29,516 nucleotides of DNA from Cellulomonas sp. (GTDB lineage: Bacteria; Actinomycetota; Actinomycetes; Actinomycetales; Cellulomonadaceae), in the NCBI GenBank assembly GCA_027451305.1, contig DAIDJQ010000026.1, forward strand, positions 1 through 29,516. The letters are read 5' to 3'. The translations under genes were made by a program, and so were the position numbers. Numbering within the stretch: the stretch's first letter is position 1; each line of letters begins with the position of its first letter. This document shows positions 7,993-15,061 of the stretch, piece after piece. The notes under the pieces were generated by a model that was not told the DNA's origin, searched no databases, and was given only the letters and a program-made list of their open reading frames with translations.

Positions 7993-8259
7993 TCAGACTC
8001 TGCCGCGCTGCACGATGATCGCGGTCAGTTCGCTCGATGCCCACGTGGTGTGGTGCTCCCCTGCATCCCAGAACACGAGTGAGCCGGGACCAACGTCGAG
8101 TGGGACGTCGTCCCCGCCGGCGACCTGCCCCCTGCCCGCGAGGACGTAGAAGAGTTGGGCACGACCAGCCGGATGCTTCGGCAGTGTCGACTCGGGAGCC
8201 AGCACCGCGATGTCAACGCGGACTCGCTCGGGCTCGGTGCCCGGGGCGAGCACGGTCAT
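7993..8259 (-). CDS. small single-domain cupin protein
   Basis: An 88-residue protein from ATG 8259, with AAGGTG 5 nt upstream. It shows a short cupin barrel: VDIAVLAPESTLPKHPAGRAQLFYVLAGRGQVAGGDDVPLDVGPGSLVFWDAGEHHTTWASSELTAIIV. Motif-like pieces are the P-K-H-P before the first half and the G-E-H-H in the second. It is shorter than common small cupins (about 110 residues) at the N-terminus. In-frame coding similarity may continue upstream (KATVLASVPLDGTQGVA), but I see no start codon there, so it may be an N-terminally eroded gene. It lies just downstream of int on the same strand and is probably transcribed with it. Ligand and role are unknown. Confidence 0.65.
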   Translation of the reverse strand: MTVLAPGTEPERVRVDIAVLAPESTLPKHPAGRAQLFYVLAGRGQVAGGDDVPLDVGPGSLVFWDAGEHHTTWASSELTAIIVQRGRV

Positions 8260-8338
8260 CGCGACACCTTGGGTGCCGTCGAGCGGGACGCTGGCCAGTA
8301 CCGTTGCTTTGCGGAGCAGGGATCGGCGTCGGCCTCGA

Positions 8339-9526
8339 CTACAGACTGAGGCCGCGATCGGGACCGTTGGGGTGGCCGTAGTCGTGGCCGATTTGACTGG
8401 CGTCGGGCAGTTGCCTGGCGCGCTCTGCCACTACGCGGGCGGCGGTGTCGTTGAGCAATTGCAGCGCGGAGCGATCGGCGGAGTCGCCGAGGTGGTGCAG
8501 ATAGCGCGCGGTGATCTCAATCGAGCTGTGGCCGAGCCACGCCTGCACCGTCGTCAGCGGGACGCCCTGGAGGATCCATTCGCAGGCGGCCGTGTGCCGC
8601 AGGTCGTGCAGGGTGCGGCTCCGGCCGACCCGGCTCCAGCCGGTCGCACGGACGAACGTCGAGCGGTGCAGCTGCCCGCCCCCGGGACGGGTGAGCAGCA
8701 GCTCGTCCGGACTCTTGCCCTCGGCGAAGCGTCGGATCGCCGGCAGCACCGCGTCGGGCAGCGGCACGCGCCGACCCTTGCCCGACTTGGGCGTCTTGGC
8801 CTCGGGTATCCCCTCGGGCTGGTTACGGACGACGTGGAGCATGGGCATGGGCACCTCGACGAAGTCACGCACGAGCATCGCCCTGGCCTCGCCCCACCGG
8901 ATGCCGGTGCGCCCCAGGACGTGCACGAGGTCGGCGTAAACCTCGCTGGCCTCGGCGACGTCCTGGATGACGGCCTCGAATTCGTGCGCCGGCAGGGGCC
9001 GCATGTCCTCGCGGGCGCGGCGGTCCTTCGGCGGGGTGGCGGCCTTGACGGGGTTGGTGGCGATGTAGCCCTCGGACACGCACCAGGCGAAGAACGACGA
9101 GAGCGACTCGCGGTGCCGTTTCACCGAGGTCGGTGCCAGCCCGCGCGCCAGCAGTCCGTCCTGCCACGCGACGATCGCGGCGCCGGTGATCTTGCCGACG
9201 TGGAGCTTGCGGAACCACGTCGGCAGAATCGTCTCGGTCCTGGTCCTGCCGGATCGCTGACCCGCTGTCGGCAGCAGGTAGCGGTCAGTGTTCAGCGTCG
9301 TGGGGCTGACCCGCCCGGCCCGTTGGTCCAGCCACTCGACCAGCAAGTCCTCGACGGCGACCTTGCCCCGGCTCGGGTCGTAGCCGTGCTCATCGAATGC
9401 GCCACGCTGGCGACGCTCCCACTCGGCCGCTGCCCGCTTGGTCTCGAAGCGGCGGGTGCTGACGACCTGGCCGGCGATCTTGAGGCGACCCTCCCAGTTC
9501 TCACCGCGTCGAGCCGGCACGAGCAC
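8339..9526 (-). CDS. int: tyrosine site-specific integrase of the IME
   Basis: A 395-residue tyrosine recombinase starting at GTG 9526. An N-terminal arm-binding/AP2-like region (GRLKIAGQVVSTRRFETKRAAAEWERRQ) is followed by a core-binding domain (about 56-160). The catalytic domain has Arg210 (TGIRWGE), the HDLRH box at 307-311, His333 (LGHSSIEITARY) and nucleophile Tyr342. It should catalyse integration into and excision from tRNA-Pro through the 51-bp core repeats. Its 5' end overlaps xis by 26 bp, and its 3' end points to attL. Confidence 0.95.
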   Translation of the reverse strand: MLVPARRGENWEGRLKIAGQVVSTRRFETKRAAAEWERRQRGAFDEHGYDPSRGKVAVEDLLVEWLDQRAGRVSPTTLNTDRYLLPTAGQRSGRTRTETILPTWFRKLHVGKITGAAIVAWQDGLLARGLAPTSVKRHRESLSSFFAWCVSEGYIATNPVKAATPPKDRRAREDMRPLPAHEFEAVIQDVAEASEVYADLVHVLGRTGIRWGEARAMLVRDFVEVPMPMLHVVRNQPEGIPEAKTPKSGKGRRVPLPDAVLPAIRRFAEGKSPDELLLTRPGGGQLHRSTFVRATGWSRVGRSRTLHDLRHTAACEWILQGVPLTTVQAWLGHSSIEITARYLHHLGDSADRSALQLLNDTAARVVAERARQLPDASQIGHDYGHPNGPDRGLSL

Positions 9527-9752
9527 CCCCTCGTCGTGGCGCGCGAGGTCGGGCCGCCGAGCGTCCGGTCAGCCATCGCTCCACGTCGGACGCTCGGTAG
9601 CGCGGCACGCCGTCGGAGAGCCAGAAGACCTGCGGGCCGTCGAGCGACTGGCGCCAGCGCACCAGCGTCGACTTGGAGACGGCCAGCCATGCGGCCACCT
9701 CCTGCGTGCGGAGGAGTCTGTCGGCGGTGTCCGCCGTGTGCGCTTCCCTCAT
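9501..9752 (-). CDS. xis: excisionase-like HTH protein
   Basis: An 83-residue protein with a MerR/excisionase-type winged helix: LLRTQEVAAWLAVSKSTLVRWRQS, then DGVPRYRASDVERWLTG, and a basic, Arg-rich tail. ATG 9752 is preferred because GAGG lies 6 nt upstream; a GTG at 9758 would add two residues. It is directly upstream of int and overlaps it by 26 bp, the usual operon arrangement for recombination directionality factors. It probably bends DNA at the element ends to favour excision, and may also regulate int. Confidence 0.85.
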   Translation of the reverse strand: MREAHTADTADRLLRTQEVAAWLAVSKSTLVRWRQSLDGPQVFWLSDGVPRYRASDVERWLTGRSAARPRAPRRGGARAGSTR

Positions 9753-9758
9753 CGCCAC

Positions 9759-9852
9759 ACCTCGTGTTTTCGCGGATACATGAGATTAGATCACAGCCAC
9801 AGGCGTATCGGCAAGTACATGAGGAGGTCCTTGCATCGCTAGGCTGGCCGCC
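9759..9852. promoter_or_regulatory. divergent promoter region with repeated TACATGAG
   Basis: This 94-bp region is AT-richer than its surroundings and separates xis from the divergent HTH gene. It contains TACATGAG twice in direct orientation (9777-9784 and 9816-9823), 39 bp apart. The first lies in GATACATGA, which recurs at 12057-12065 before the exporter operon. Such spacing suits operator half-sites for an element-encoded regulator; which protein binds is not known. Confidence 0.4.
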
Positions 9853-10563
9853 ATGCCTATGGCTCCCCGCCGACCCGGCGACCAGTCCTACGACGGGCTG
9901 CTCGTCCAGGACGACCTGCCGGCAGGCTGGTACCTGCCGGGCCGGTTCCCCGGCGAGCGGCCGGACGACGCCAGCGACCAGATCGACGCCGTCCTGGGCT
10001 ACGACGACCAGGGCGTCACCGACGAGCAGCAGCAGACCCAGGTCGATTCCGAACAGAACGAGACGATCGACGGCCGGTGGCGCTACATCGAACACGAGGC
10101 CACCAGGACGCGCGTATTCCTCCGGCTCCAGCGCCAGCCCCTCGCGGTCCCCGAGGAGGTCCGCATAACCGGCGTCGTCTACCTGCCCTGGCGGGCTGGC
10201 GATCCGATCACTGGCCAGCTGTTGCGCGAGCTGCCGACTGCACGCATCGAAGCGGCGATCAACAAGCGCCTGTTCGCCATGAAACGCACTAGCACTATCA
10301 CCGGCGGCAAGATCGCACTCCCCTCGGGCCGCAAGGTCGGCGAACGCGACCTGCTCAAACCCCTCGGCGACCCGAAACAGACACCCGACTTCTATGAGCT
10401 GGTCGCCCTCCAGCACGGCCAGCTCACCACCAACGGCGACAGCAACCCGTCAGCCACGATGGCCACCATCAGCGGCGTTGCCCTGTCCACCGCCCAAGGC
10501 TGGATCACCAAAGCCCGCACCCGCGGACTGCTTCCGCCCGGACGCCGAGGTCGCGCCGGATAG
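9853..10563 (+). CDS. mobile-element protein with C-terminal HTH, unknown function
   Basis: A 236-residue protein divergent from xis-int. Residues 1-70 are acidic and probably flexible. The centre (RWRYIEHEATRTRVFLRLQRQPLAVPEEVRITGVVYLPW) looks like a beta-rich domain. The C-terminus (PDFYELVALQHGQLTTNGDSNPSATMATISGVALSTAQGWITKARTRGLLPP) has the shape of a helix-turn-helix in which the AQGW-x-T-x-AR helix would read DNA. I recall similar HTH tails in unannotated proteins near actinobacterial integrases, but know no function. Its divergent position suggests a regulator of the recombination module. The ATG at 9853 has only a weak ribosome-binding site. Confidence 0.75.
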   Translation: MPMAPRRPGDQSYDGLLVQDDLPAGWYLPGRFPGERPDDASDQIDAVLGYDDQGVTDEQQQTQVDSEQNETIDGRWRYIEHEATRTRVFLRLQRQPLAVPEEVRITGVVYLPWRAGDPITGQLLRELPTARIEAAINKRLFAMKRTSTITGGKIALPSGRKVGERDLLKPLGDPKQTPDFYELVALQHGQLTTNGDSNPSATMATISGVALSTAQGWITKARTRGLLPPGRRGRAG

Positions 10564-10808
10564 AAGCCCCAGGCAGGACGAGCCGTCCACGATCAATCGG
10601 GATCTAGCAGCACGTCCGACAGCACGCCCTAGCTTCCGAGTCACACAACAACCCGCGGATCGGGACCGTGAGTCGCCACCCGGCGGTGAGAGTCCCGACA
10701 GAACGGCCCCTTCCCGCGCGTGGCGGTGGTACCTTCGCGATCAGGTAGCTCGTTCGACGCCACGTCGTTGTGGCTCGTAGGGCTGATCCTCAGGGGGATG
10801 GTTGGGTT
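10564..10808. other. non-coding stretch before the cargo operon
   Basis: About 245 bp without a supportable gene. It should contain the promoter of the lipoprotein gene; AGGGGG at 10791-10796 is its likely ribosome-binding site. No clear terminator for the upstream gene was found. Confidence 0.3.
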
Positions 10809-11468
10809 GTGGGTGTGAGAGCGCTCTCGACGCGGATGGCGCTGGCCATCGTGGCGTGCGGCCTCGTTCTGGCTTCGGCGGCGGGGTGCGACGGTTCGCC
10901 AACGTCGGCCGGCCGCGCGACGACGCCCGTGCCGTCTGCTCAGCGCACGCTCAGCACCGAAGACCAGAAGGCGATCGACGAGCAGCTGGCATCCCTCGCG
11001 CAGGCGTACAACCTGAGAAATCCCCCGAAGGTTCCCATCGTGCGCGTGGTTCCGATGTCCGAGGCAACGCAGGCAATGATCGACTGTCTGAACGCCGCCG
11101 GGTTCTCCACCACGCTGACGGACGACAAGGAGGGGTGGACGAGCACGTACGGGAAGGACCAAAAGAGAGCATACGACCTAGCGGCCTATACGTGCCTGGC
11201 GCAGTATCCGGCGGACCCGGCGCAATCCAGCTCCCGGATGACGCGTGACCAGAAGCTGATCGCCTACCACTACCTAACCGTGACGCTCGTCGCCTGCCTG
11301 AAGGACCACGGCTATACCGTCACCGATCTCCCTTCCGAGCAGACGTTCCTCGACACATGGGACACCGCCCCATGGAATCCCTACGACCAGCTTCCCGCGG
11401 GCGTCATGACTGCACTGCAAGGGCAGTGTGAACCCAACACACCCCCCAAGCTCATCTGGGGCGAGTGA
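10809..11468 (+). CDS. secreted lipoprotein of unknown function
   Basis: A 219-residue protein from GTG 10809, chosen because AGGGGG lies 12 nt upstream; a GTG at 10770 would add 13 residues. The N-terminus is a lipoprotein signal peptide: basic start, hydrophobic MALAIVACGLVLASAAGC and a lipobox ending in the modified Cys. A low-complexity linker follows (DGSPTSAGRATTPVPSAQRT), then a globular part with three further Cys in DCLNAAGF, YTCLAQYP and VACLKDHGY and one in GQCEPN. The repeated 'CLxxxGx' helices may form disulfides. I do not recognise the family. It ends 51 nt before the secreted-peptide gene, so a shared transcript and a surface role such as immunity or binding to the peptide are plausible but unproven. 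Confidence 0.75.
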   Translation: MGVRALSTRMALAIVACGLVLASAAGCDGSPTSAGRATTPVPSAQRTLSTEDQKAIDEQLASLAQAYNLRNPPKVPIVRVVPMSEATQAMIDCLNAAGFSTTLTDDKEGWTSTYGKDQKRAYDLAAYTCLAQYPADPAQSSSRMTRDQKLIAYHYLTVTLVACLKDHGYTVTDLPSEQTFLDTWDTAPWNPYDQLPAGVMTALQGQCEPNTPPKLIWGE

Positions 11469-11519
11469 GTCCGCCGACGTTTGTCGACGGAACAGCAAGG
11501 TCGAATCGAAGGGAGCGAG

Positions 11520-11834
11520 ATGCCTAAGGCACGGAAGTTCGTTGTCGTTGCGGCACTGGTCAGCGCCTTCACCCTGGTGGGTGCGACTGCGGCGAGCGCG
11601 ACCGCCCAGCAGTTCGGAAACCTGAGGTGCTCGGGCTACTACCCGACGCCCACGGTCCACTCGAACACCACCGGGTACGTGCTGCACGACTGGTGGGACA
11701 ACACGACGTACCAGTCGAAGCAATACGGCTGGCCGACCAACGGCGCGCACTCGAGCACCGGGTGGACGGTCGACTCCAACGACTGGACCGTTACCGCGAA
11801 CACAATCTTGTCCGCCGGCGGAACGTGCGCCTAG
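11520..11834 (+). CDS. secreted Trp-rich two-cysteine peptide (candidate bacteriocin-like)
   Basis: A 104-residue preprotein from ATG 11520, with a GGGAGCGAG ribosome-binding site. Residues 1-27 form a Sec signal peptide with probable cleavage after A25-S26-A27. The mature part is about 77 residues, contains five Trp (58, 59, 71, 82, 89) and several Tyr, and has exactly two Cys (37 and 103) near its two ends, suggesting one disulfide closing a beta fold. It lies upstream of an adaptor/ATPase/permease exporter on a mobile element. Secreted peptides beside such exporters recall lactococcin-972-like loci, but the sequence lacks the order of conserved residues I know for that family. Function is inferred from context only; it could also be a surface or adhesion peptide. 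Confidence 0.8.
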   Translation: MPKARKFVVVAALVSAFTLVGATAASATAQQFGNLRCSGYYPTPTVHSNTTGYVLHDWWDNTTYQSKQYGWPTNGAHSSTGWTVDSNDWTVTANTILSAGGTCA

Positions 11835-12087
11835 TTCGCGAGGCTCGGCCGATGGGCTGCACCGTGAGCTTCTGCCGCTTCGAGGGCGGCCGCGCGGTGT
11901 CGCCCATCGGCCCGCACGGAGCGCCGTGCCGCAGGACCGGAGGTCTACGCACGTGCCGACCCTTCGGCGGAAGGGCAGCGAGCACCGGGGTCGGCACGTC
12001 GGCGAGGGGGCCGATACAGGACTGCCGACCACCGGGCAAGGGACACATCACATCCAGATACATGACGACACTCTCGGTGGGAACGCC
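11835..12087 (+). ncRNA. hairpin-rich intergenic region between peptide and exporter genes
   Basis: A 253-bp gene-free stretch with three perfect inverted repeats in a row. They are GGCCGATGGGC (11847-11857) with 11902-11912; GCACGG (11914-11919) with 11924-11929; and ACGTGCCGACCC (11951-11962) with 11988-11999. The first stem continues inward after one mismatch for about six more pairs. None is followed by a T-tract, so simple intrinsic termination is not obvious. The region could be an attenuator tuning peptide versus exporter levels, an mRNA stabiliser or a small RNA. It also holds GATACATGA at 12057-12065. Confidence 0.45.
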
Positions 12088-13185
12088 ATGAATCAGCGCG
12101 GCCGCTGGTGGCGGTGGACGGTCCTCGTGGTCGTGGTCGTGGCGGCCGTGGCGGGTGGCTGGTGGGGCGGACGGGCGACCGTGGCGTCGCCGGCGTCTGC
12201 CAACCAGTCGTCGCCGGCGGCGGTGACGGCGACGGCGACGCAGGCGTCGGTGGGGCGGACGGTGACGTTCACCGTGACGGTGTCGCAGCCGTTCGTGCTG
12301 GTGGCGACGAATTCGTTGGCGGGGATCGTCACGGCTGTCGGCCCGGGTGGGCGGGTCAAGGCGGGCGACGAGCTGTACGCGGTCGCCGGGCAGGTCGTGT
12401 ACGCGGTCGCAGGGACGACCCCGTTCTTCCGTGACCTCACCTCGAAGGCGTCGGGTGCAGACGTGAAGGAACTGCAGCAGGCCCTCGCGGGCCTGGGCTA
12501 CTCCACGCCCGTGAGCGGCACCTTCGACGATGCCACGGCAGCGGCGGTGAAGGCGTGGCAGAAGGCGACCGGTCAGGCGCAGACGGGCACGGTGAGCCTG
12601 GGCGTGCTCCTGGCGATCCCCACCTTGCCGGCGGCGGTCAAGTTCGGGGACTCGATCGTGCGCGGCGCGCAGGTCTCGGGCGGTGAGCAGGCGGTGCTGG
12701 CGCGCGCCGGGCAGCCGGGCTTCGCCCTGGTGCTCAGCCAGGACCAGGCGGCGCTGGTGCCGGCCGGTGCGCAGGTGGACGTGAAGTCCGGCACGACGAC
12801 GTGGTCGGCGGTGGCGGCGGGATCGTCGGTCGACCAGCACGGGAACACGTCGCTGGCGCTCACGGCGCCGGACGGGTCGATCGTCTGCGGCAGCCAGTGC
12901 GGCAACCTGCCGGCCGACGAGCAGGTGAGTCTGCTGGCCACGGTGCACCTGGTGCCCGAGACGAGCGGGCCGGGGCTGCCGGTCGCGGCGGTGCGCACGG
13001 CCGCTGACGGCTCAACCTACGTGGAGCTGCCCGGCGGGTCGACCAAGCCGGTCACCGTGAAGGCCTCCGGGGACGGGGTGGCGATCGTCGACGGGGTGGA
13101 CGCCGGCACCCAGGTCGTCGTCCTCGACGCGGGGTCGGCGAGCGGCGGGCAGCAGGCGGTTTCCGTCCCCGGCGGGCACCGATGA
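12088..13185 (+). CDS. membrane-fusion adaptor with peptidoglycan-binding domain
   Basis: A 365-residue HlyD/MacA-like adaptor starting at ATG 12088 with GGTGGGA upstream. A transmembrane anchor is at about 10-27 (WTVLVVVVVAAVAGGWWGG). A lipoyl-like half follows (VATNSLAGIVTAVGPGGRVKAGDELYAVAG). A PG_binding_1 domain sits at about 118-175 (SGADVKELQQALAGLGYSTPVSGTFDDATAAAVKAWQKATG). The C-terminal half has beta-barrel and membrane-proximal strands. In Gram-negatives this place is taken by a coiled-coil hairpin that meets TolC; here the insert probably anchors the exporter to the wall. Its stop overlaps the ATPase start (ATGA). I infer that it guides the exported product through the wall. Confidence 0.88.
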   Translation: MNQRGRWWRWTVLVVVVVAAVAGGWWGGRATVASPASANQSSPAAVTATATQASVGRTVTFTVTVSQPFVLVATNSLAGIVTAVGPGGRVKAGDELYAVAGQVVYAVAGTTPFFRDLTSKASGADVKELQQALAGLGYSTPVSGTFDDATAAAVKAWQKATGQAQTGTVSLGVLLAIPTLPAAVKFGDSIVRGAQVSGGEQAVLARAGQPGFALVLSQDQAALVPAGAQVDVKSGTTTWSAVAAGSSVDQHGNTSLALTAPDGSIVCGSQCGNLPADEQVSLLATVHLVPETSGPGLPVAAVRTAADGSTYVELPGGSTKPVTVKASGDGVAIVDGVDAGTQVVVLDAGSASGGQQAVSVPGGHR

Positions 13186-13847
13186 CGGCAACGGGTGAGG
13201 TGCCCCGCGCCGGGTTGGCCGTCGACGGGCTGCGGTTCGCCTACCGGCGGGGCGGGGACGAGCTGTTCGGGGGCCTGGACCACGAGTTCACGGCCGGGGC
13301 GGTCACGGCGGTCACCGGCCCGTCCGGGCGCGGCAAGTCCACGCTCCTGTACGTGCTGGGCCTGATGCTGTGCCCGAGCGGCGGGTCGGTGCTGATGGGC
13401 GGGGCGCGGATGGACGACCAGCCGGACGCGGCTCGCTCGTGGGTGCGGGCCACCCGCATCGGGTTCGTCTTCCAGGACGCCGTCCTGGACCCCGCCCGCA
13501 CGGTGCTGGACTGCGTGGTCGAGCCGTCGTTGTATGGCGGCGCGCGGCGCACCGACGTGCGCGCGCGGGCACGGGACCTGCTGGACGGCCTGGGGGTGGG
13601 CGAGCGGGCCGACCACAAGCCCGGGCAGATCAGCGGCGGTCAGGCCCAGCGCGTCGCCCTGGCCCGGGCGCTGGTGACGGACCCGGACGTACTGCTGGCC
13701 GACGAGCCCACCGGCAACCTCGACCAGGCCAACGCCGACGTGGTACTCGACACCCTGCGGCAGGTCGCCGCGACCGGGCGCACCGTGATCATCGCCACCC
13801 ACGACCCGGCCGTCCTGGAGCGGGCCGACGAGGTGCTGGCGCTGTGA
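13182..13847 (+). CDS. ABC transporter ATP-binding protein, MacB/LolD type
   Basis: A 221-residue ATPase with Walker A GPSGRGKS at 46-53, a Q-loop in GFVFQDAVLDP, the signature ISGGQAQRVALARAL near 149, Walker B VLLADEPT near 170 and the H-loop ATHD near 205. The alpha-helical region resembles the MacB/LolD/FtsE group, which powers mechanotransmission exporters instead of classic pumps. It overlaps the adaptor stop by 4 bp and the permease start by 4 bp, so all three subunits are translationally coupled. It lies in the cytoplasm and drives the permease encoded next. Confidence 0.94.
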   Translation: MTATGEVPRAGLAVDGLRFAYRRGGDELFGGLDHEFTAGAVTAVTGPSGRGKSTLLYVLGLMLCPSGGSVLMGGARMDDQPDAARSWVRATRIGFVFQDAVLDPARTVLDCVVEPSLYGGARRTDVRARARDLLDGLGVGERADHKPGQISGGQAQRVALARALVTDPDVLLADEPTGNLDQANADVVLDTLRQVAATGRTVIIATHDPAVLERADEVLAL

Positions 13848-14944
13848 GACTGTCGCAGCTGCTGGCCGAGGCCTGGGCCTCCGCGCGCGCCGGCAAGGTC
13901 CCGACGATCCTCGTCGCGGTGCTCGTCGCGGCCATGTGCGCCACCACCTTGCTCACCGTCGGTCGCGCCGCGGCCGCGCAAGTTCAGGTCACCGCCCGCC
14001 TCGAAGAGGCCGGCTCCCGCCACCTCGTCGTCACCGACGCCCACGCCGCCGGGTTCCTCACCGACGCCGTCGTCGACCAGGCCGCCGGCCTGTCCACCGT
14101 CGAGCGAGCCGTCGGGTTCACCACCGCCGTCGACACCACCAACACGGCGATCGGCGTGGGCGGCGCGCGGGTGCCCACGTGGCTCGTCGTCGGCGACCTG
14201 CACGCGGTCGCCACCTTGACCGCCGGACGCTGGCCGCGGTCGGGCGAGGCGCTCGTCTCCGCGGCCGGCCAGGCCGCTCTCGGCCTGGACGTCCCCGTCG
14301 GGGCCGTGACCACCGTCGACGCCGGCACGGCGACCAGCTACCCGATCGTCGGCGCCTACACCCCCCGCGCCCCGTACGGCGACCTCGCCACCGGGATCGT
14401 CGTGGCCGCCCCCGCCAGCACCGTCGCCCACCGCCTCGACGTCGTCGCCACCACCGCCGCTGGCGCGACCGTCACCCAGGCCGCCGTCCTGGACCTGCTA
14501 CACCGCCCCGATCCCTCGGACCTCGAGGTGCAGTCGCCGCAGTCCCTCGCCCAGGTGCAGACCCAGGTGCTCGGCGACCTTGCCAAGTACAACCGGTCCC
14601 TGACCTTGCTCGTCCTGCTCGCCGGCGCGCTCCTCGTCGCCGTCGTCGCGCTGGCCGACGTGCTCATCCGCCGCGCCGACATCGGCCGACGTCGCGCGCT
14701 GGGCGCGCCGCGCTGGGCGCTGACCTGGATCATCATCGTCCGCTCCCTCGTCGGGGCCTTGCTCGGCGCCCTCGTCGGGACCGCGGGCGCGACCGTCGTC
14801 GTGCTGCGGACCGGCCAGCACCCCAACCCCACGTTCACCGCCGCCACCGCGGTGCTCGCCCTGCTCGCCACCGGGCTGGCCGCCACCGTCCCCGCCGTAG
14901 TCGCCGCCCGGCAGGACCCCGTGCGCGTGCTCCGCACGCCCTGA
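13844..14944 (+). CDS. ABC transporter permease, FtsX/MacB type
   Basis: A 366-residue permease from GTG 13844, which overlaps the ATPase stop (GTGA). One N-terminal helix (about 19-40, VPTILVAVLVAAMCATTLLTVG) is followed by a large extracytoplasmic domain of about 200 residues. Three C-terminal helices follow: LTLLVLLAGALLVAVVALADVL, WALTWIIIVRSLVGALLGALVG and FTAATAVLALLATGLAATVPAVVAA. This 1+3 topology is diagnostic for FtsX/MacB proteins. The motif RRADIGRRRALGAPRWAL matches the cytoplasmic coupling loop (IGRRRALGA) of the family. With the adaptor and ATPase it forms a tripartite exporter for the upstream peptide or for self-protection against it. Confidence 0.92.
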   Translation: MRLSQLLAEAWASARAGKVPTILVAVLVAAMCATTLLTVGRAAAAQVQVTARLEEAGSRHLVVTDAHAAGFLTDAVVDQAAGLSTVERAVGFTTAVDTTNTAIGVGGARVPTWLVVGDLHAVATLTAGRWPRSGEALVSAAGQAALGLDVPVGAVTTVDAGTATSYPIVGAYTPRAPYGDLATGIVVAAPASTVAHRLDVVATTAAGATVTQAAVLDLLHRPDPSDLEVQSPQSLAQVQTQVLGDLAKYNRSLTLLVLLAGALLVAVVALADVLIRRADIGRRRALGAPRWALTWIIIVRSLVGALLGALVGTAGATVVVLRTGQHPNPTFTAATAVLALLATGLAATVPAVVAARQDPVRVLRTP

Positions 14945-15061
14945 AGACGCCGCGGCAAGACATAGGCCGAACTCGCTGGCACGTTCCTCACGGGAGCGTC
15001 TATCTGAATGGACGTATGCTACCTTCGATAGTTGCAAGTACACGCGATGATGGGAGTCGGC
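14945..15061. promoter_or_regulatory. region before relaxase gene, possible oriT and promoter
   Basis: 117 bp between the permease and relaxase genes. It is AT-richer near 15000-15045 and contains small inverted repeats (AGACGC 14945-14950 with GCGTCT 14996-15001; CTATC 15000-15004 with GATAG 15027-15031). GCAAGTACA at 15034-15042 also occurs at 9811-9819. MobF origins of transfer are often next to the relaxase gene, so this is a candidate, but no known nic motif was recognised. Confidence 0.3.

Noticed and set aside
9818..9841. A 7-codon leader ORF before the HTH gene
   Set aside because: ATG with six more codons and a stop is easily explained by chance, and there is no attenuator structure after it.
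8210..10168. 652-residue open frame on the plus strand
   Set aside because: It is antisense to the integrase and excisionase, both of which carry diagnostic residues.
11520..11834. Assignment of the peptide to the lactococcin 972 family
   Set aside because: The genomic setting is similar, but the conserved residue order that I know for that family is not visible, so only a context-based label is given.
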